Source: Parabacteroides johnsonii DSM 18315 (GTDB lineage: Bacteria > Bacteroidota > Bacteroidia > Bacteroidales > Tannerellaceae). Taken from it: 64,000 nucleotides of DNA. Made by a program: the position numbers and the translations under genes. Numbering within the stretch: the first letter of the stretch is position 1; each line of letters begins with the position of its first letter. A model generated the notes under the pieces. It searched no databases. It saw only the letters and a list, made by a program, of their open reading frames with translations, and was not told where the DNA came from. Below are positions 31,141-41,349 of this stretch, piece by piece. The stretch spans positions 2,976,001 to 3,040,000 of the forward strand of contig NZ_CP102285.1 of the NCBI RefSeq assembly GCF_025151045.1. Reading direction: 5' to 3'.

Positions 31141-32566
31141 GCACCACCTTCAGCCCCATCTTCTCCGCCCGTTGCAGCATAAAAGCATGGGCGGCTTCAT
31201 ATTCGTTCGGGATCACTCCGTCAAGAATCGCATTCTTGATAGCTTCTTTCAGAATACCGACCGGCTGGGAAGGGGGAAGCCCAAATGTTTCCATGATCTC
31301 CTCTCCTGTCACAGGCGGCTGGAAATTGCGCACACGGTCTTTCTCTTCTATGGCGGCAAGCTTACTGCGAACTTTTTGAAAGTTGTTCAGGAAACGGCGT
31401 ACCTTTTCGGGGTTCTTGCTCGTGATATCCGCTTCGCAAAGCTTCATCAAGTCGTCTATATCGTCACCTGCATCAAACAACAGGCGGCGGATGGCCGAAT
31501 CCGTAACCTCATCGTCCGACAAAGCAATCGGGCGCATATGCAGGCTGACCATCTTCTGGACATATTTCATCTTCTCGTTCATCGGCAGTTTCATCTTGCG
31601 GAAGATACCGGGAATCATCTTCTCGCCGATAAAATTATGATTGTGGAATGTCCACCCCAGGCGCGGATCGAAACGTTTCGTCACCGGCTTGGCTATATCA
31701 TGGAAAAGGGCACTCCAGCGCAACCACAAGTTATCAGTGGTCTTACTCAGGCGGTCAAGCACCATCAGCGTGTGGGCAAAGTTATCCTTATGCCCTATCC
31801 CTTCCTTCGTCTCCACTCCTTTCAAAGCGCAAAGTTCTGGGAAGATCAGAGGCAACAGTCCGCAACGGTCCAGCAAGTCGAAGCCGACAGAAGGTTTCGG
31901 CGAGAGGACGATCTTGTTCAATTCATCGACAATACGTTCTTTTGAGATAATCGAGATACGCTCCTTGTTTCGTTCGATCGCATCGAAAGTGTCGGGATCG
32001 ATAAAGAACCCTAACTGGCTGGCAAAACGGACAGCACGCATCATACGCAACGGATCGTCACTAAAGGTAATATCCGGGTCGAGCGGAGTACGGATCAGCA
32101 AATTGTCCATATCGGTCAAACCATCGAAAGGGTCGACCAACTCACCGTACCGGTCCTTATTCAAGCAAAGTGCCAGGGCATTGATCGTAAAGTCACGACG
32201 GTTCTGGTCATCTTCGAGTGTCCCGTCTTCGACAATCGGTTTCCGGCTATCGTGTGTATAGGACTCCTTACGAGCACCGACAAATTCAAGTTCCAAGTCA
32301 CCTGCCTTCACCTGCGCCGTACCGAAGTTCTTGAATACGGACAAATAAGCCCCCCTTCCCAATTTCTTAGCGACAGCTTTCGCCAGTTCGATGCCGCTCC
32401 CGACGGCCACGACATCAATATCTTTAGAAGGGCGATGCAGAAATATATCCCGCACATAGCCACCTATCACATATGCCTCAATCCCTAATTCGTCTGCTGC
32501 TTCCGAAATCAGATGAAACGCCTTCGCCGAAATATGGTTTAATATCTCTCCTTGTTCTATATACAT
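31136..32566 (-). CDS. cca: CCA tRNA nucleotidyltransferase, HD type
   Basis: 476 residues. Adds or repairs the CCA end of tRNAs, which matters here because the tRNA-Phe gene encodes none. Class II nucleotidyltransferase motif [22 protein letters not shown] near residues 35-56, [11 protein letters not shown], the neck motif, and an HD phosphohydrolase domain (LFHDIAKP). The stop codon lies at the edge of the transposase remnant, so the last residues may be altered. Confidence 0.9.
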   Translation of the reverse strand: MYIEQGEILNHISAKAFHLISEAADELGIEAYVIGGYVRDIFLHRPSKDIDVVAVGSGIELAKAVAKKLGRGAYLSVFKNFGTAQVKAGDLELEFVGARKESYTHDSRKPIVEDGTLEDDQNRRDFTINALALCLNKDRYGELVDPFDGLTDMDNLLIRTPLDPDITFSDDPLRMMRAVRFASQLGFFIDPDTFDAIERNKERISIISKERIVDELNKIVLSPKPSVGFDLLDRCGLLPLIFPELCALKGVETKEGIGHKDNFAHTLMVLDRLSKTTDNLWLRWSALFHDIAKPVTKRFDPRLGWTFHNHNFIGEKMIPGIFRKMKLPMNEKMKYVQKMVSLHMRPIALSDDEVTDSAIRRLLFDAGDDIDDLMKLCEADITSKNPEKVRRFLNNFQKVRSKLAAIEEKDRVRNFQPPVTGEEIMETFGLPPSQPVGILKEAIKNAILDGVIPNEYEAAHAFMLQRAEKMGLKVVR

Positions 32567-32819
32567 ATATATATTGTTTATTTATAAATAATGATTTATT
32601 GGCATGGAACCTGGATGACATGGCCATACAAAATAATCGTCATTTGCAGGGGCAGGGCTCTACTCTGCCCATCGAATCCGGCAAGGCGGACTTTATTTCC
32701 ATTGGGCGGAGTAGCCCCCCCCACGAGACACCATTATTTTATTGCACACCCATAAATCAGCATTTATCGGGCAAAGATAATTAAATTCTTGCGGGGATGC
32801 TAATTCTCTCTTTTTCCAA
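32567..32819. other. Non-coding gap with inverted repeats
   Basis: No gene. Contains GGGCAG/CTGCCC and a larger pairing of GGGCTCTACTCTGCCCAT with ATTGGGCGGAGTAGCCCC (about 32655-32718), a GC-rich REP-like structure. Confidence 0.5.
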
Positions 32820-32827
32820 TATCTTTG
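32820..32827 (+). promoter_or_regulatory. -7 promoter box of the lipoprotein gene
   Basis: TATCTTTG, 40 bp before the ATG at 32868. Confidence 0.65.
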
Positions 32828-32867
32828 CATCGGATAATAAGAAGTAGACAATTAAACAATTATCATA

Positions 32868-33698
32868 ATGAAAAAGTCAGCAATCTGTATAGCACTTGCA
32901 GCCGTGGCATTGTCCGGTTGTAACAATGACGAGAAGAATGCACAGGCAAAGTTGGACAATGCCAGAAGCATGTATGAACGGAATGAGTTCTTTGCTGCCA
33001 AAAGTGAAATAGACAGCATCCGTATCCTGTATCCGAAAGAGTTCAAGGTAATTCGGGAAGGTCTGACACTGATGCGCCAGGTGGAACAAAAGGAAGCGGA
33101 ACGCAACTTGGCTTTCTGCGACAGTCTGATTCCTGTCAAGCAGCAGGAACTGGAAGGGTTGAAGAAAGGTTTTAACTTCGAAAAGGATTCTGCTTATAAT
33201 GAAATCGGAAATTACGTATCCAAGCAGCAAACTATCGAACGTAATATCCAGCGCTGCTATATTCGTTCCGGTGTAAACGAGAAAGGAGAAATGTACCTGG
33301 CAAGTGTTTATTTCGGAGGCAAGCCAATCAATCATACCGGTATCAAGCTGAGCACGCAGGACGGCCTTTTTGCCGAAACGCCTGCCATCCCCTACGACGG
33401 CGGCTTGAACTACCATTTCAAGGATTTAGGGAATACGACTGAAGTAGTAACCTATCAGGGAGAGAAATGCGAAGATGCCGTCAAGTTCATTTTTACCCAT
33501 AAAGGAGAGCGCATCAAAGTCGAATATACAGGCGGAAAGCCTTACATTCTCTATATTGCCGATGCGGATAAGAAAGCAATCGCTTCGACGTATGAACTGG
33601 CTGTCGTATTAAGCGACATCGAAAAACTGACGAAAGAAAAGGAAAAAGCCATTAAAAAGTTGGCTTATTTAGAAAAGAAACTTTCAGGCGAGAAATAA
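32868..33698 (+). CDS. Predicted lipoprotein with coiled coils
   Basis: 276 residues. Signal peptide and lipobox LSGC near residues 15-18, then a helical region (EAERNLAFCDSLIPVKQQELEGL) with coiled-coil character, a central beta-rich part and a C-terminal Lys/Glu-rich coiled coil. Function unknown; conserved type of Bacteroidales lipoprotein. Single-gene unit with its own promoter and terminator. Confidence 0.75.
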   Translation: MKKSAICIALAAVALSGCNNDEKNAQAKLDNARSMYERNEFFAAKSEIDSIRILYPKEFKVIREGLTLMRQVEQKEAERNLAFCDSLIPVKQQELEGLKKGFNFEKDSAYNEIGNYVSKQQTIERNIQRCYIRSGVNEKGEMYLASVYFGGKPINHTGIKLSTQDGLFAETPAIPYDGGLNYHFKDLGNTTEVVTYQGEKCEDAVKFIFTHKGERIKVEYTGGKPYILYIADADKKAIASTYELAVVLSDIEKLTKEKEKAIKKLAYLEKKLSGEK

Positions 33699-33717
33699 AA
33701 CTTCTCCAGCAAATACT

Positions 33718-33756
33718 AAAAAGGCGGCTCCCTTTGCAGGAGGCCGCCTTTTTAGT
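33718..33756. terminator. Bidirectional terminator
   Basis: AAAAAGGCGGC and GGCCGCCTTTTT form a long stem with A and T flanks, between the convergent lipoprotein gene and the DUF6383-type gene. Confidence 0.85.
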
Positions 33757-33772
33757 TATAAGATCATTGTTC

Positions 33773-36298
33773 TTATTTTACAATCACTTTGTAAGTGGTG
33801 TCACCTTCAACTGTTACCAATACAATGCCGGAGGTAGCAGGCATTGAGAAGTATTCAGAGTTTGCTCTGCGAACACCGATTGTTTGTCCTAAGATGTTGG
33901 ACAATGTAATCATTTTACCGGAAGCATTCGTCACGATAACCTGACCGTCATTGCTGATCACCTTGATTTCGGAGACGTTCATCTCTTCGTTGGCTGTCGG
34001 AGCGGAAGCAGTTTGTACCTCGAATGCGACAGACGCGAATCGTTCCAACACGACAGAGTTACCCACGATGCCGACATATGGATATCCGCCCTTCAATTGC
34101 TGCTGGTTCTCCAAGATATAACCGCCATGCTCATTCACCTTAAAGGCGAACAAAGCCGGACTGTCTTTCACCGTCTTGACTGTATCCGGCAAGAACATAG
34201 CATTCTTGTAGGCCTCAGCACTTATGCCATTCACCGTCGTGTCCTTGAAAGACAAATAGTAACGAGTACCGTCCACTACCGAGGATATGAAGTAGAGCTG
34301 TTTTCCTGCAACTACCGTGTCCGGTTCCACCCACAAGCTGAAGTTATCTTTCTCATAAACAGCTTTTGTGATTTCACTACCTTCCGCCTTCATTTGGGCA
34401 AAACGGTTGAGCGGATTCATCACCAGCGAATTGCCATCGACAGAGATACGCTTGTGTCCAGCTTCAAAAGAGGCGTATTCAGGGGCATCTTCCGGTGCAA
34501 GGTTCACATTCGTCCACTGGTCCGTCAATTGCAGGTTGGAAGAATTAATGTCGATTCCGACATATTTGCCGTCTTCTGTCATCATTGCATATTGCATCAA
34601 TCCGGCCGGGTGAATCCGGAAGCGGAACCGGAGAGCAGCGGCAGACGTGGAGAACTTCAAGAATTCCTTTTCTTCATCTTTAGCGATTTTTCCATCCACG
34701 AAATAACCGCCTACCTCATAGGTGATCTCGGAGATCTCGTCGCCCAACAACTTGGCTCCGGCAACAACGGTCGTATCGACCGGATACAATTTAAACAAGT
34801 TCATATCCACTGCGCTGCCTTTTAAAATAGAGTCGTTTGTGTACATAAATAAATCCGGCACACCGGGAGTCGACGTGAAGAGACTCATATAATATCCCTT
34901 ATCGACCAGTTCCTGTTCAGTCGGGGCAAACGAGCCGATGAATTTGTCTTTCAAATCTACCCCTACTTGCTTGACTGAAATTGTGTCTTGACCAATTAGG
35001 TACGCACTTTCCATCCCCGGCACTTCAAATATTTGCTTGTTCTGAATCAATGCCGTGTTTGATTCACGATCCACGATCGTATACTTGCCATTGTTTTCCT
35101 TGACAATCCATTGTCCGCGTGGACGAGTCAGGACCGGAACGCTGTCACCACCGAAAAAGACACCTTCATTGTCTTTATAAGCCACATAATATTTGCCACC
35201 TTCAACATCTTTGCTTGCGCTCTTGAGGTAATACACGCCGTCACCATCGGGCAGCGTTGTCGGTGTGCCTTGTCTGGAAGTAATCAACGGGAGTGCACCT
35301 TGTTCGATCGTTCCATCTGTGCCAACCCTCGAAACTGTCAATACTTTCTTATTGCCGGTCTGAGCATAAACGACACGGACATCACCGACCACTTCGCTCA
35401 ACGATTCACCATTTACATTTGGAGCCGCTTTTACATACATTGCAATGGAATCGTTCTTCAAGTCGATCGTAAACTTGAACTGCTGGAAATTTGCATTCCC
35501 AACTGTATGGACACCTGCTAATGCTTTATAAGTCGAATCAGCCTTGAAATTAGCACCAAAAACATCATTTGCATTGGTGATCGTAACCTTCGTCGTATCA
35601 ACCCCTAACAACTTCGATTTGCCGTCCGAGAACACCTCATCACCTTTGATTTGAAGGGTAACGTAGCCCTTATCGGCATCCACATCTTTCGCTATCAGTT
35701 CTTTTCCTTCGAAGATATTTCCTTCATATTTATCTCCGAAAACCAATTGGAAAACGGTAAAACCATTACCAAGCGACTCGGCGTTCAAAGGAAAGTTTAT
35801 TTTTGGGGTTTCAAAGCTAACTTCCGTCCCTACTCCCCCCTTTTTCATTGCAAACTGGCCATCATTTCCAACACCTATCACCAAATAATCGGTCGTTCCA
35901 GGATAGTATCCTTTTAACTTATTGCCATCCATCTGCCAGCGATTGATTCCTTTAGCCGAAAAGTCCAAAACTGGGGTAGGTTCATCTTTAGGAGCAAAAG
36001 CCAAATAAGCATTAGTCGCTTTGTTCCTTATCTGATAGGTAGCCACTCCGTTGACAATCTGTTTATCAACGATCTGCCATAGGGCAGAATCGAGTTGCGC
36101 CTTAGTCAAATTCTCCTCATCAACAGCCTTCATGATTACGGAGTCTGCTTTGGATCCATGTAAAGACAAAGCAAGATTTTTCATTTTCAAATAACAATAA
36201 TCCTCGGTAGTCTCTAATTTAGGGATCGAAATCGTTTCTGCCGACAATGTTCCTGCCACCATCAAGGCGACAGCCAAAGATGTAAACTTTTTATTCAT
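33773..36298 (-). CDS. DUF6383-type exported protein
   Basis: 841 residues from MNKKFTSLAVALMVAGTLSA, a signal peptide. Repeating beta-rich units with AxLxFA-, WQMDG- and YYLSFK-like motifs follow. The C-terminal 70 residues (SEIKVISNDGQVIVTNASGKMITLSNILGQTIG) resemble the DUF6383/type IX-like sorting-type domain of Parabacteroides surface proteins. Probably displayed on or secreted from the outer membrane; ligand unknown. Monocistronic. Confidence 0.7.
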   Translation of the reverse strand: MNKKFTSLAVALMVAGTLSAETISIPKLETTEDYCYLKMKNLALSLHGSKADSVIMKAVDEENLTKAQLDSALWQIVDKQIVNGVATYQIRNKATNAYLAFAPKDEPTPVLDFSAKGINRWQMDGNKLKGYYPGTTDYLVIGVGNDGQFAMKKGGVGTEVSFETPKINFPLNAESLGNGFTVFQLVFGDKYEGNIFEGKELIAKDVDADKGYVTLQIKGDEVFSDGKSKLLGVDTTKVTITNANDVFGANFKADSTYKALAGVHTVGNANFQQFKFTIDLKNDSIAMYVKAAPNVNGESLSEVVGDVRVVYAQTGNKKVLTVSRVGTDGTIEQGALPLITSRQGTPTTLPDGDGVYYLKSASKDVEGGKYYVAYKDNEGVFFGGDSVPVLTRPRGQWIVKENNGKYTIVDRESNTALIQNKQIFEVPGMESAYLIGQDTISVKQVGVDLKDKFIGSFAPTEQELVDKGYYMSLFTSTPGVPDLFMYTNDSILKGSAVDMNLFKLYPVDTTVVAGAKLLGDEISEITYEVGGYFVDGKIAKDEEKEFLKFSTSAAALRFRFRIHPAGLMQYAMMTEDGKYVGIDINSSNLQLTDQWTNVNLAPEDAPEYASFEAGHKRISVDGNSLVMNPLNRFAQMKAEGSEITKAVYEKDNFSLWVEPDTVVAGKQLYFISSVVDGTRYYLSFKDTTVNGISAEAYKNAMFLPDTVKTVKDSPALFAFKVNEHGGYILENQQQLKGGYPYVGIVGNSVVLERFASVAFEVQTASAPTANEEMNVSEIKVISNDGQVIVTNASGKMITLSNILGQTIGVRRANSEYFSMPATSGIVLVTVEGDTTYKVIVK

Positions 36299-36665
36299 AA
36301 GCAATTCTTTTAAATTATCTTTTTATCAAACATTGACAAAGATAGGAAAGTTCTATTTCACAAAATTATAATCTACTATAAAAGATACTTACATCCGGGC
36401 ATAATGTACAAAAACGCCATTATCCATGCCATAATAAAAAAGGCCCGTCACCGAAGTGACGAGCCCGGAATCATTTTCTCTTATAATCAAATAATAATAC
36501 TAAAGTAATGAAATAAAGTTCTTAATATCTTGTACTTATATCTTTCTTGTTAATTATTATAATGATTGACAAAGATAAATCTTTTTGTTCAAAATTTTAT
36601 CCTTCAAAAAGACTCCTTACAAAACCTATCGATTATTGAACAAACCCTTTTCTTTTCAGGACAAA
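36299..36665. other. Intergenic region upstream of the DUF6383-type gene
   Basis: AT-rich. It holds the mscS terminator at 36434-36468 and presumably the promoter of the DUF6383-type gene. No ORF supported. Confidence 0.5.
36434..36468 (-). terminator. Terminator downstream of mscS
   Basis: GGGCTCGTCAC-TTCG-GTGACGGGCC on the minus strand, followed by a TTTTTT run. A stable UUCG tetraloop closes the stem. Confidence 0.8.
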
Positions 36666-37505
36666 TCAGTTATCAGCCCGATGCACAGTGAGTTGCGGGA
36701 ACGGGAAGTTGATGCCTTTTTCATTGAATGTTGCATAAACCTCCTGATTGATTCCGAAATAAACATTCCAATAATTCGGGCTTTCCACCCATACACGGAC
36801 AACAATATTCACACTGCTGTCTGCCAACGCATGCAAGGCAATGAAAGGAGCCGGATCAGCCAAAATCCGAGAGTCACGGGCAAGAATCGTTTGGATCACC
36901 TCCTTTACTTTATCATAGTCTTCACCATAATCGACACCAAACGTCCAGTCCACTCGGCGGGTAGTCTGCCGGCTGAAGTTCGTGACCGCTCCACTACTCA
37001 ACGATCCATTCGGGATATACACCATCTTATTATCAGGTGTCGACAGAATCGTGTGGAAAATCTGGATTTCCTTCACCGTTCCGCCTGTACCCTGTGCCTC
37101 TATATAGTCACCGACTTTGAAAGGCTTGAACAAAAGAATAATCAATCCACCCGCGAAGTTCGCCAGATTACCGCTCAAAGCCATACCGACAGCGACACCT
37201 GCAGAAGCAAGAAGAGCGGCAAAAGAAGTTGTTTGTACACCCAAAGCACCGACAACCGAGATGATCAATAGAATAGTCAGGACAACATTTACCAGGCTTC
37301 CGACGAAACTCTTGACTGAAGGATCGATATCGCGTTTCAGCAAAACCCGTTTTATCAGTTTATTCACCAAGTTAATCAGGAGACGTCCGACTATAAAAAC
37401 CAAAAACGCCTTGATAAGCGTCCATCCCAACGCCGCCCCTTGCGTCATCAGGGAATTCAAAATACCTTCCAAACCATGTGAAAGATCAATTGCTGTTACA
37501 ATCAT
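36666..37505 (-). CDS. MscS-type mechanosensitive ion channel
   Basis: 279 residues. Three N-terminal transmembrane helices are followed by the MscS pore-lining motif (AGVAVGMALSGNLANFAGGLIILLFKPFKVGDYI) and the cytoplasmic beta domain. Protects against hypo-osmotic shock by releasing solutes. Length equals the classical short MscS. It is divergent from the TPR gene, with its own -7 box. Confidence 0.92.
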   Translation of the reverse strand: MIVTAIDLSHGLEGILNSLMTQGAALGWTLIKAFLVFIVGRLLINLVNKLIKRVLLKRDIDPSVKSFVGSLVNVVLTILLIISVVGALGVQTTSFAALLASAGVAVGMALSGNLANFAGGLIILLFKPFKVGDYIEAQGTGGTVKEIQIFHTILSTPDNKMVYIPNGSLSSGAVTNFSRQTTRRVDWTFGVDYGEDYDKVKEVIQTILARDSRILADPAPFIALHALADSSVNIVVRVWVESPNYWNVYFGINQEVYATFNEKGINFPFPQLTVHRADN

Positions 37506-37577
37506 AATTACTATATTAATGGAAATTCATACTAATTACATAACAATCATTCATTCCAAAAGTATTAGAAATTGTAG

Positions 37578-37585
37578 CAAAGGTA
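37578..37585 (-). promoter_or_regulatory. -7 promoter box of mscS
   Basis: Minus-strand TACCTTTG, 72 bp before the ATG. Confidence 0.6.
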
Positions 37586-37625
37586 TAAAGTTTTTTTATT
37601 CGAATAAAGAACCAATTTTATTATG

Positions 37626-37633
37626 TAGTTTTG
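37626..37633 (+). promoter_or_regulatory. -7 promoter box of the TPR gene
   Basis: TAGTTTTG, 34 bp before the ATG at 37668, arranged divergently with the mscS box about 45 bp away. Confidence 0.6.
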
Positions 37634-37667
37634 CAAACGGTCAGATAACAGATATAAACGATAGAGA

Positions 37668-38492
37668 ATGAGGACTTTCTTGATTATTATAGGTTTGTTC
37701 CTGTTTATAGGAAACAGCTTTGCGCAATCATACGAAGAATTAATAGAGAAAAGCTATGACTTCGTGGATAAAGGTGACTTGGTGTCCGCAGAAGAGAGCC
37801 TGAAAGCAGCTATGCGCAAAGAACCGGCTAACCCGCTGAACTATGCCCTGCTTACGAACCTCGGAACCATACAACGCCGGCAGGGAAAGTTGGAAGACGC
37901 ACTCATCTCCTATACTTCCGCACTAAGCGGGCATACAAAGAATATCACCATTCTCGAAAACCGAGCTTCCCTTTACACCGAGCTGGGAGAAACAGAAAAG
38001 GCATTGAACGATTATAACACGCTTTTGATAGAAGATCCGGAACATCAGGAAGCGCTTTATTGCCGCGGGCTGCTCTATATACAGCTACAAAATTATATGT
38101 GGGCGGAACAAGATTTCGACAAGATCCTGGAAGTAAACGAGAAATCGGTCCGCGCCCGCCTCGGTCATGCCATTTTGGAAAAGATGCGCGGGAACTATGA
38201 CGAAAGCGAACGGATATTCAACTACCTGATCAGCGAAATGCCCCGTGACTGGGTCCTCTACGAAGGACGGGCGGACTTGTATTTCATGATGGGAAAGAAT
38301 GCACGGGCAATGGCTGATATAGAAAAGGTCTTCGTCGAAAGCGAACCGACAGCCAATCTCTATGTGCTGAGAGGCAAAATCAAGCTGGCACAATACGAAA
38401 AAGAACGGGCAGCCCTTGATTTCAAGAAAGCCGAATCGATGGGATATAATAAAGAAGTTATCAAGGAATTGATGAAACTCGCCCAACAATAA
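37668..38492 (+). CDS. Exported tetratricopeptide-repeat protein
   Basis: 274 residues. Signal peptide (RTFLIIIGLFLFIGNSFAQ) and about six TPR units: SYEELIEKSYDFVDKGDLVSAEESL, then LTNLGTIQRRQGKLEDALISY, ENRASLYTELGETEKALNDY, CRGLLYIQLQNYMWAEQDF and so on. TPRs mediate protein-protein contacts; a periplasmic scaffold role is likely. Followed after 43 bp by the acyltransferase gene. Confidence 0.8.
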   Translation: MRTFLIIIGLFLFIGNSFAQSYEELIEKSYDFVDKGDLVSAEESLKAAMRKEPANPLNYALLTNLGTIQRRQGKLEDALISYTSALSGHTKNITILENRASLYTELGETEKALNDYNTLLIEDPEHQEALYCRGLLYIQLQNYMWAEQDFDKILEVNEKSVRARLGHAILEKMRGNYDESERIFNYLISEMPRDWVLYEGRADLYFMMGKNARAMADIEKVFVESEPTANLYVLRGKIKLAQYEKERAALDFKKAESMGYNKEVIKELMKLAQQ

Positions 38493-38535
38493 ACAAGCAA
38501 ACATTTTCTAACATACTTAAATCATCTTACTTATT

Positions 38536-39609
38536 ATGCAGAAAGACACTAAACGCAATTTTGCGCTCGATGTACTGCGGGTACTAGCCTGCTATATGGT
38601 AATCCAAGTACACACCGGAGAGTTTTATTATATCGGCCCGATCGGGGATGTGATAAAAGGAGAGAATGCTTTTTGGGTAGACCTTTACAACTCTGTCTGC
38701 CGATCGGCTGTTCCTCTATTTGTGATGCTGACCGGATATTTCCTTCTCCCTGTAAAAGATGAGCCGGCACAATTCTTCCGCAAACGTTTCACACGTGTAG
38801 TCATACCTTTTATATTCTGGTGTATCGCTTACTCTTTCTACCAGTTCTTCCGGGGACAAGTGGACTTTACAACCGCCTGTACGAATATCCTCAAAATCCC
38901 GGTAAACTTCGGGACACAAGTGGGGCATCTCTGGTATGTCTATATGCTGATGGGACTATATCTTTTCGCTCCTATCATTTCACCTTGGTTAAAAACAGCT
39001 TCTCGAAAGAGCATCGAGCTATATCTTGGAATATGGGCGTTTACTTTGTGCGTGCCTTATATCCATCTGTTATTTCCGGATATATTAGGGGAATGCTTCT
39101 GGAACGGGACTCCGATGTTATACTATTTCTCCGGGCTGCTGGGATATATGGTATTAGCTTATTATCTACGCACATATGCTTCAGAACGGAAAAGCTGGAA
39201 CCTGCCGGTGGGCATCGCTTTATTGGTAGTGGGCTATTTCATCACCTGGTACGGCTTCCACGAACGGTTATCGACAGCCGAATATGTTCCTCAATTGGAA
39301 ATCACTTGGGGATACGAGACAATCAACGTGGCAATGGTGGCTACAGGTATTTTCCTGTTGATCAAGAATATCCGGATCAAGAGCCCAGATTCATCCTGCG
39401 GAAAGTTAGTTACGGATATATCGATTAAGAGTTACGGAATTTACCTAATACACATCATGTTGCTGAACCTGTTCTATGACTTGTTGAATAATCTGTCCGA
39501 CAGTGCCATGATTAAGATTCCAGTAATCGCACTCTGCACTTTCATTACTTCTTATCTAATGATCAAAGCCCTTTCCTATCTGCCAAAGAGTAAATACATA
39601 ATCGGATAA
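38536..39609 (+). CDS. Acyltransferase-3 family membrane O-acyltransferase
   Basis: 357 residues with about ten transmembrane helices. The N-terminal RNFALDVLRVLACYMVIQVH carries the catalytic-type histidine of the acyltransferase-3 family, which O-acetylates surface glycans and lipids. The RFTRVVIPFIFW motif fits. The substrate is unknown. Confidence 0.85.
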   Translation: MQKDTKRNFALDVLRVLACYMVIQVHTGEFYYIGPIGDVIKGENAFWVDLYNSVCRSAVPLFVMLTGYFLLPVKDEPAQFFRKRFTRVVIPFIFWCIAYSFYQFFRGQVDFTTACTNILKIPVNFGTQVGHLWYVYMLMGLYLFAPIISPWLKTASRKSIELYLGIWAFTLCVPYIHLLFPDILGECFWNGTPMLYYFSGLLGYMVLAYYLRTYASERKSWNLPVGIALLVVGYFITWYGFHERLSTAEYVPQLEITWGYETINVAMVATGIFLLIKNIRIKSPDSSCGKLVTDISIKSYGIYLIHIMLLNLFYDLLNNLSDSAMIKIPVIALCTFITSYLMIKALSYLPKSKYIIG

Positions 39610-39619
39610 CCGAAGAATA

Positions 39620-39690
39620 GAGAATTGACAATTACTTGCAGCCAATTTGAACAACGCGAAGCTAAATTGTCAATTCTCCATTATTAATTG
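39620..39690. repeat. Intergenic inverted repeat (AATTGTCAATT family)
   Basis: GAGAATTGACAATT (39620-39633) and AATTGTCAATTCTC (39665-39678) pair perfectly over 14 bp, and another AATTGTCAATT copy follows at 39684. It lies between convergent genes and may act as terminator or REP-like element. Confidence 0.65.
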
Positions 39691-40752
39691 TCAATTGTTA
39701 ATAATGTAGTCGACAATCCATGCACCGACCTCTTTTGTGCCATATTTTGCACCACCTTCCACCTGGATTTCAGGGGTACGGACATTAGCGTCCAGAGAAG
39801 CATCCACAGCCTCGCGGATCAAAGCACCTTCCGCCTTGCACCCGAAGTACTCAAACAGCATGGCAACCGAAAGAATCTGTGCCAACGGATTGGCAATATT
39901 CAATCCTTTAGCCTGCGGCCATGAACCATGAATCGGTTCGAATACAGGAGTGCTTTCGCCCGTCGAAGCAGAAGGGAGCAAGCCCATAGAACCGCTGATA
40001 CAAGAGCCTTCGTCAGTAAGGATATCACCAAACGTATTCTCCGTTACCATGACATCAAAGAATTTGGGTTCCTGGATCATACGCATGGCCGCATTATCGA
40101 CATACATATAGTCAGTCTGAACCTCCGGATAAGAAGGAGCCATCTCTTGTGCGATTTGGCGCCACAGACGAGAAGAAGCCAGGACATTTGCCTTATCGAC
40201 TACCGTCAGATGTTTTTTCCGTTTCATGGCGTATTCGAAACCGACTTTCAAGATACGCTCGATCTCAGGGCGTGTGTACATATTGGTATCGTAAGCCTTA
40301 TCGTTGTCCTGATATTTCTCCCCGAAATACATGCCTCCCGTCAGTTCACGGATACATAGAAAATCCGCACCATCCACCAAGTCTGCACGAAGCGGAGACT
40401 TGTGCAGCAGGCACTTAAAGGTTTGTACGGGACGGATATTCGCAAACAACCCCAGTTTCTTGCGCATGGCCAGCAACCCCTGTTCAGGACGCACTTTAGC
40501 TGTCGGATCGTTGTCGAACTTCGGATCACCTACAGCAGAGAAGAGGACAGCATCCGCTTCTTTACAAATCTCATACGTTTCTTTTGGGAAAGGATCTCCC
40601 ACCTTGTCGATAGCATCAGCTCCGCAAAGAGCATATTCATAACGGACTTCATGTCCGAATTTCTTACAAACGGCGCTCATCACATCCACACCTTGTGCAG
40701 AAATTTCAGGACCGATCCCGTCACCGGGAAGTACAGCTATATTCAAATTCAT
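39691..40752 (-). CDS. leuB: 3-Isopropylmalate dehydrogenase
   Basis: 353 residues. Oxidises and decarboxylates 3-isopropylmalate to 2-oxoisocaproate using NAD; also acts on the citramalate-derived analogue when cimA is used. [10 protein letters not shown] at the N-terminus, [18 protein letters not shown] and the [21 protein letters not shown] motif are diagnostic. Last gene of the leu operon, 59 nt after mgsA. Confidence 0.95.
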   Translation of the reverse strand: MNLNIAVLPGDGIGPEISAQGVDVMSAVCKKFGHEVRYEYALCGADAIDKVGDPFPKETYEICKEADAVLFSAVGDPKFDNDPTAKVRPEQGLLAMRKKLGLFANIRPVQTFKCLLHKSPLRADLVDGADFLCIRELTGGMYFGEKYQDNDKAYDTNMYTRPEIERILKVGFEYAMKRKKHLTVVDKANVLASSRLWRQIAQEMAPSYPEVQTDYMYVDNAAMRMIQEPKFFDVMVTENTFGDILTDEGSCISGSMGLLPSASTGESTPVFEPIHGSWPQAKGLNIANPLAQILSVAMLFEYFGCKAEGALIREAVDASLDANVRTPEIQVEGGAKYGTKEVGAWIVDYIINN

Positions 40753-40811
40753 ATCATAAATAATTTATTAATTTACCATTCCGTTATCAGCACAGTTATT
40801 GGCAAACTATT

Positions 40812-41255
40812 CTATTCTCTTTTAAAATAAACGTATTTGGGTTCTGTCGGGACATAGTTTTCGTCATCCCACAATGTACTTGTTATCATCAGGTCAGCAC
40901 TATACCGGTTACAGGCGATAGGCACGTTATGAACACGGCACTGGCGAAGTAACATTTGGATATCGGCCTCATGCGGCTGCGGGTTCAAATCGTCGATCAG
41001 GAATACGGCAAGGTCTATTTCTTTCCGTACTACCATCGCTGCAATTTCGGCATCTCCACCCAGCGGACCGGAATGCATACAGGCGATATCCGCCGGAACA
41101 CCTTTTTCTTCCATTGCCTTCCGAACCAAATTTCCGGTTGTTCCGGTACATACGATGTGATGATGGGACAGAAATTCAGCATTGTGAACAGCCCATTCTA
41201 CCATGTCAGCCTTCCGGTTGTCGTGCGCAACAAGCGCAATCGTTAACTTCTTCAT
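40812..41255 (-). CDS. mgsA: Methylglyoxal synthase
   Basis: 147 residues. Converts dihydroxyacetone phosphate to methylglyoxal. Catalytic aspartates in GPLGGDAEIAA and FLIDDLNPQPHEADIQ, histidine in RVHNVPIACN, and the substrate loop CTGTTGNL are all visible. It is unusual as a passenger inside a leucine operon, 94 nt downstream of cimA, where the gap contains an imperfect repeat. Confidence 0.93.
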   Translation of the reverse strand: MKKLTIALVAHDNRKADMVEWAVHNAEFLSHHHIVCTGTTGNLVRKAMEEKGVPADIACMHSGPLGGDAEIAAMVVRKEIDLAVFLIDDLNPQPHEADIQMLLRQCRVHNVPIACNRYSADLMITSTLWDDENYVPTEPKYVYFKRE

Positions 41256-41349
41256 AACTTCAATATTAATAATTAATAATTTGCCAATGTACTAATATCT
41301 CAACTTTTCATTCATCGGTACATCGGCATATTAGCAAATTGGCACATTA
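41256..41349. repeat. Imperfect inverted repeat between cimA and mgsA
   Basis: AATTTGCCAATGTACTAATAT (41278-41298) and its near-complement ATATTAGCAAATTGGCACATT (41328-41348) form a hairpin of about 20 bp within the operon. Possibly modulates expression of mgsA and leuB. Confidence 0.5.

Noticed and set aside
31103-31945. 280-codon plus-strand ORF opposite cca
   Set aside because: It is a shadow of the nucleotidyltransferase gene, which has all catalytic motifs.
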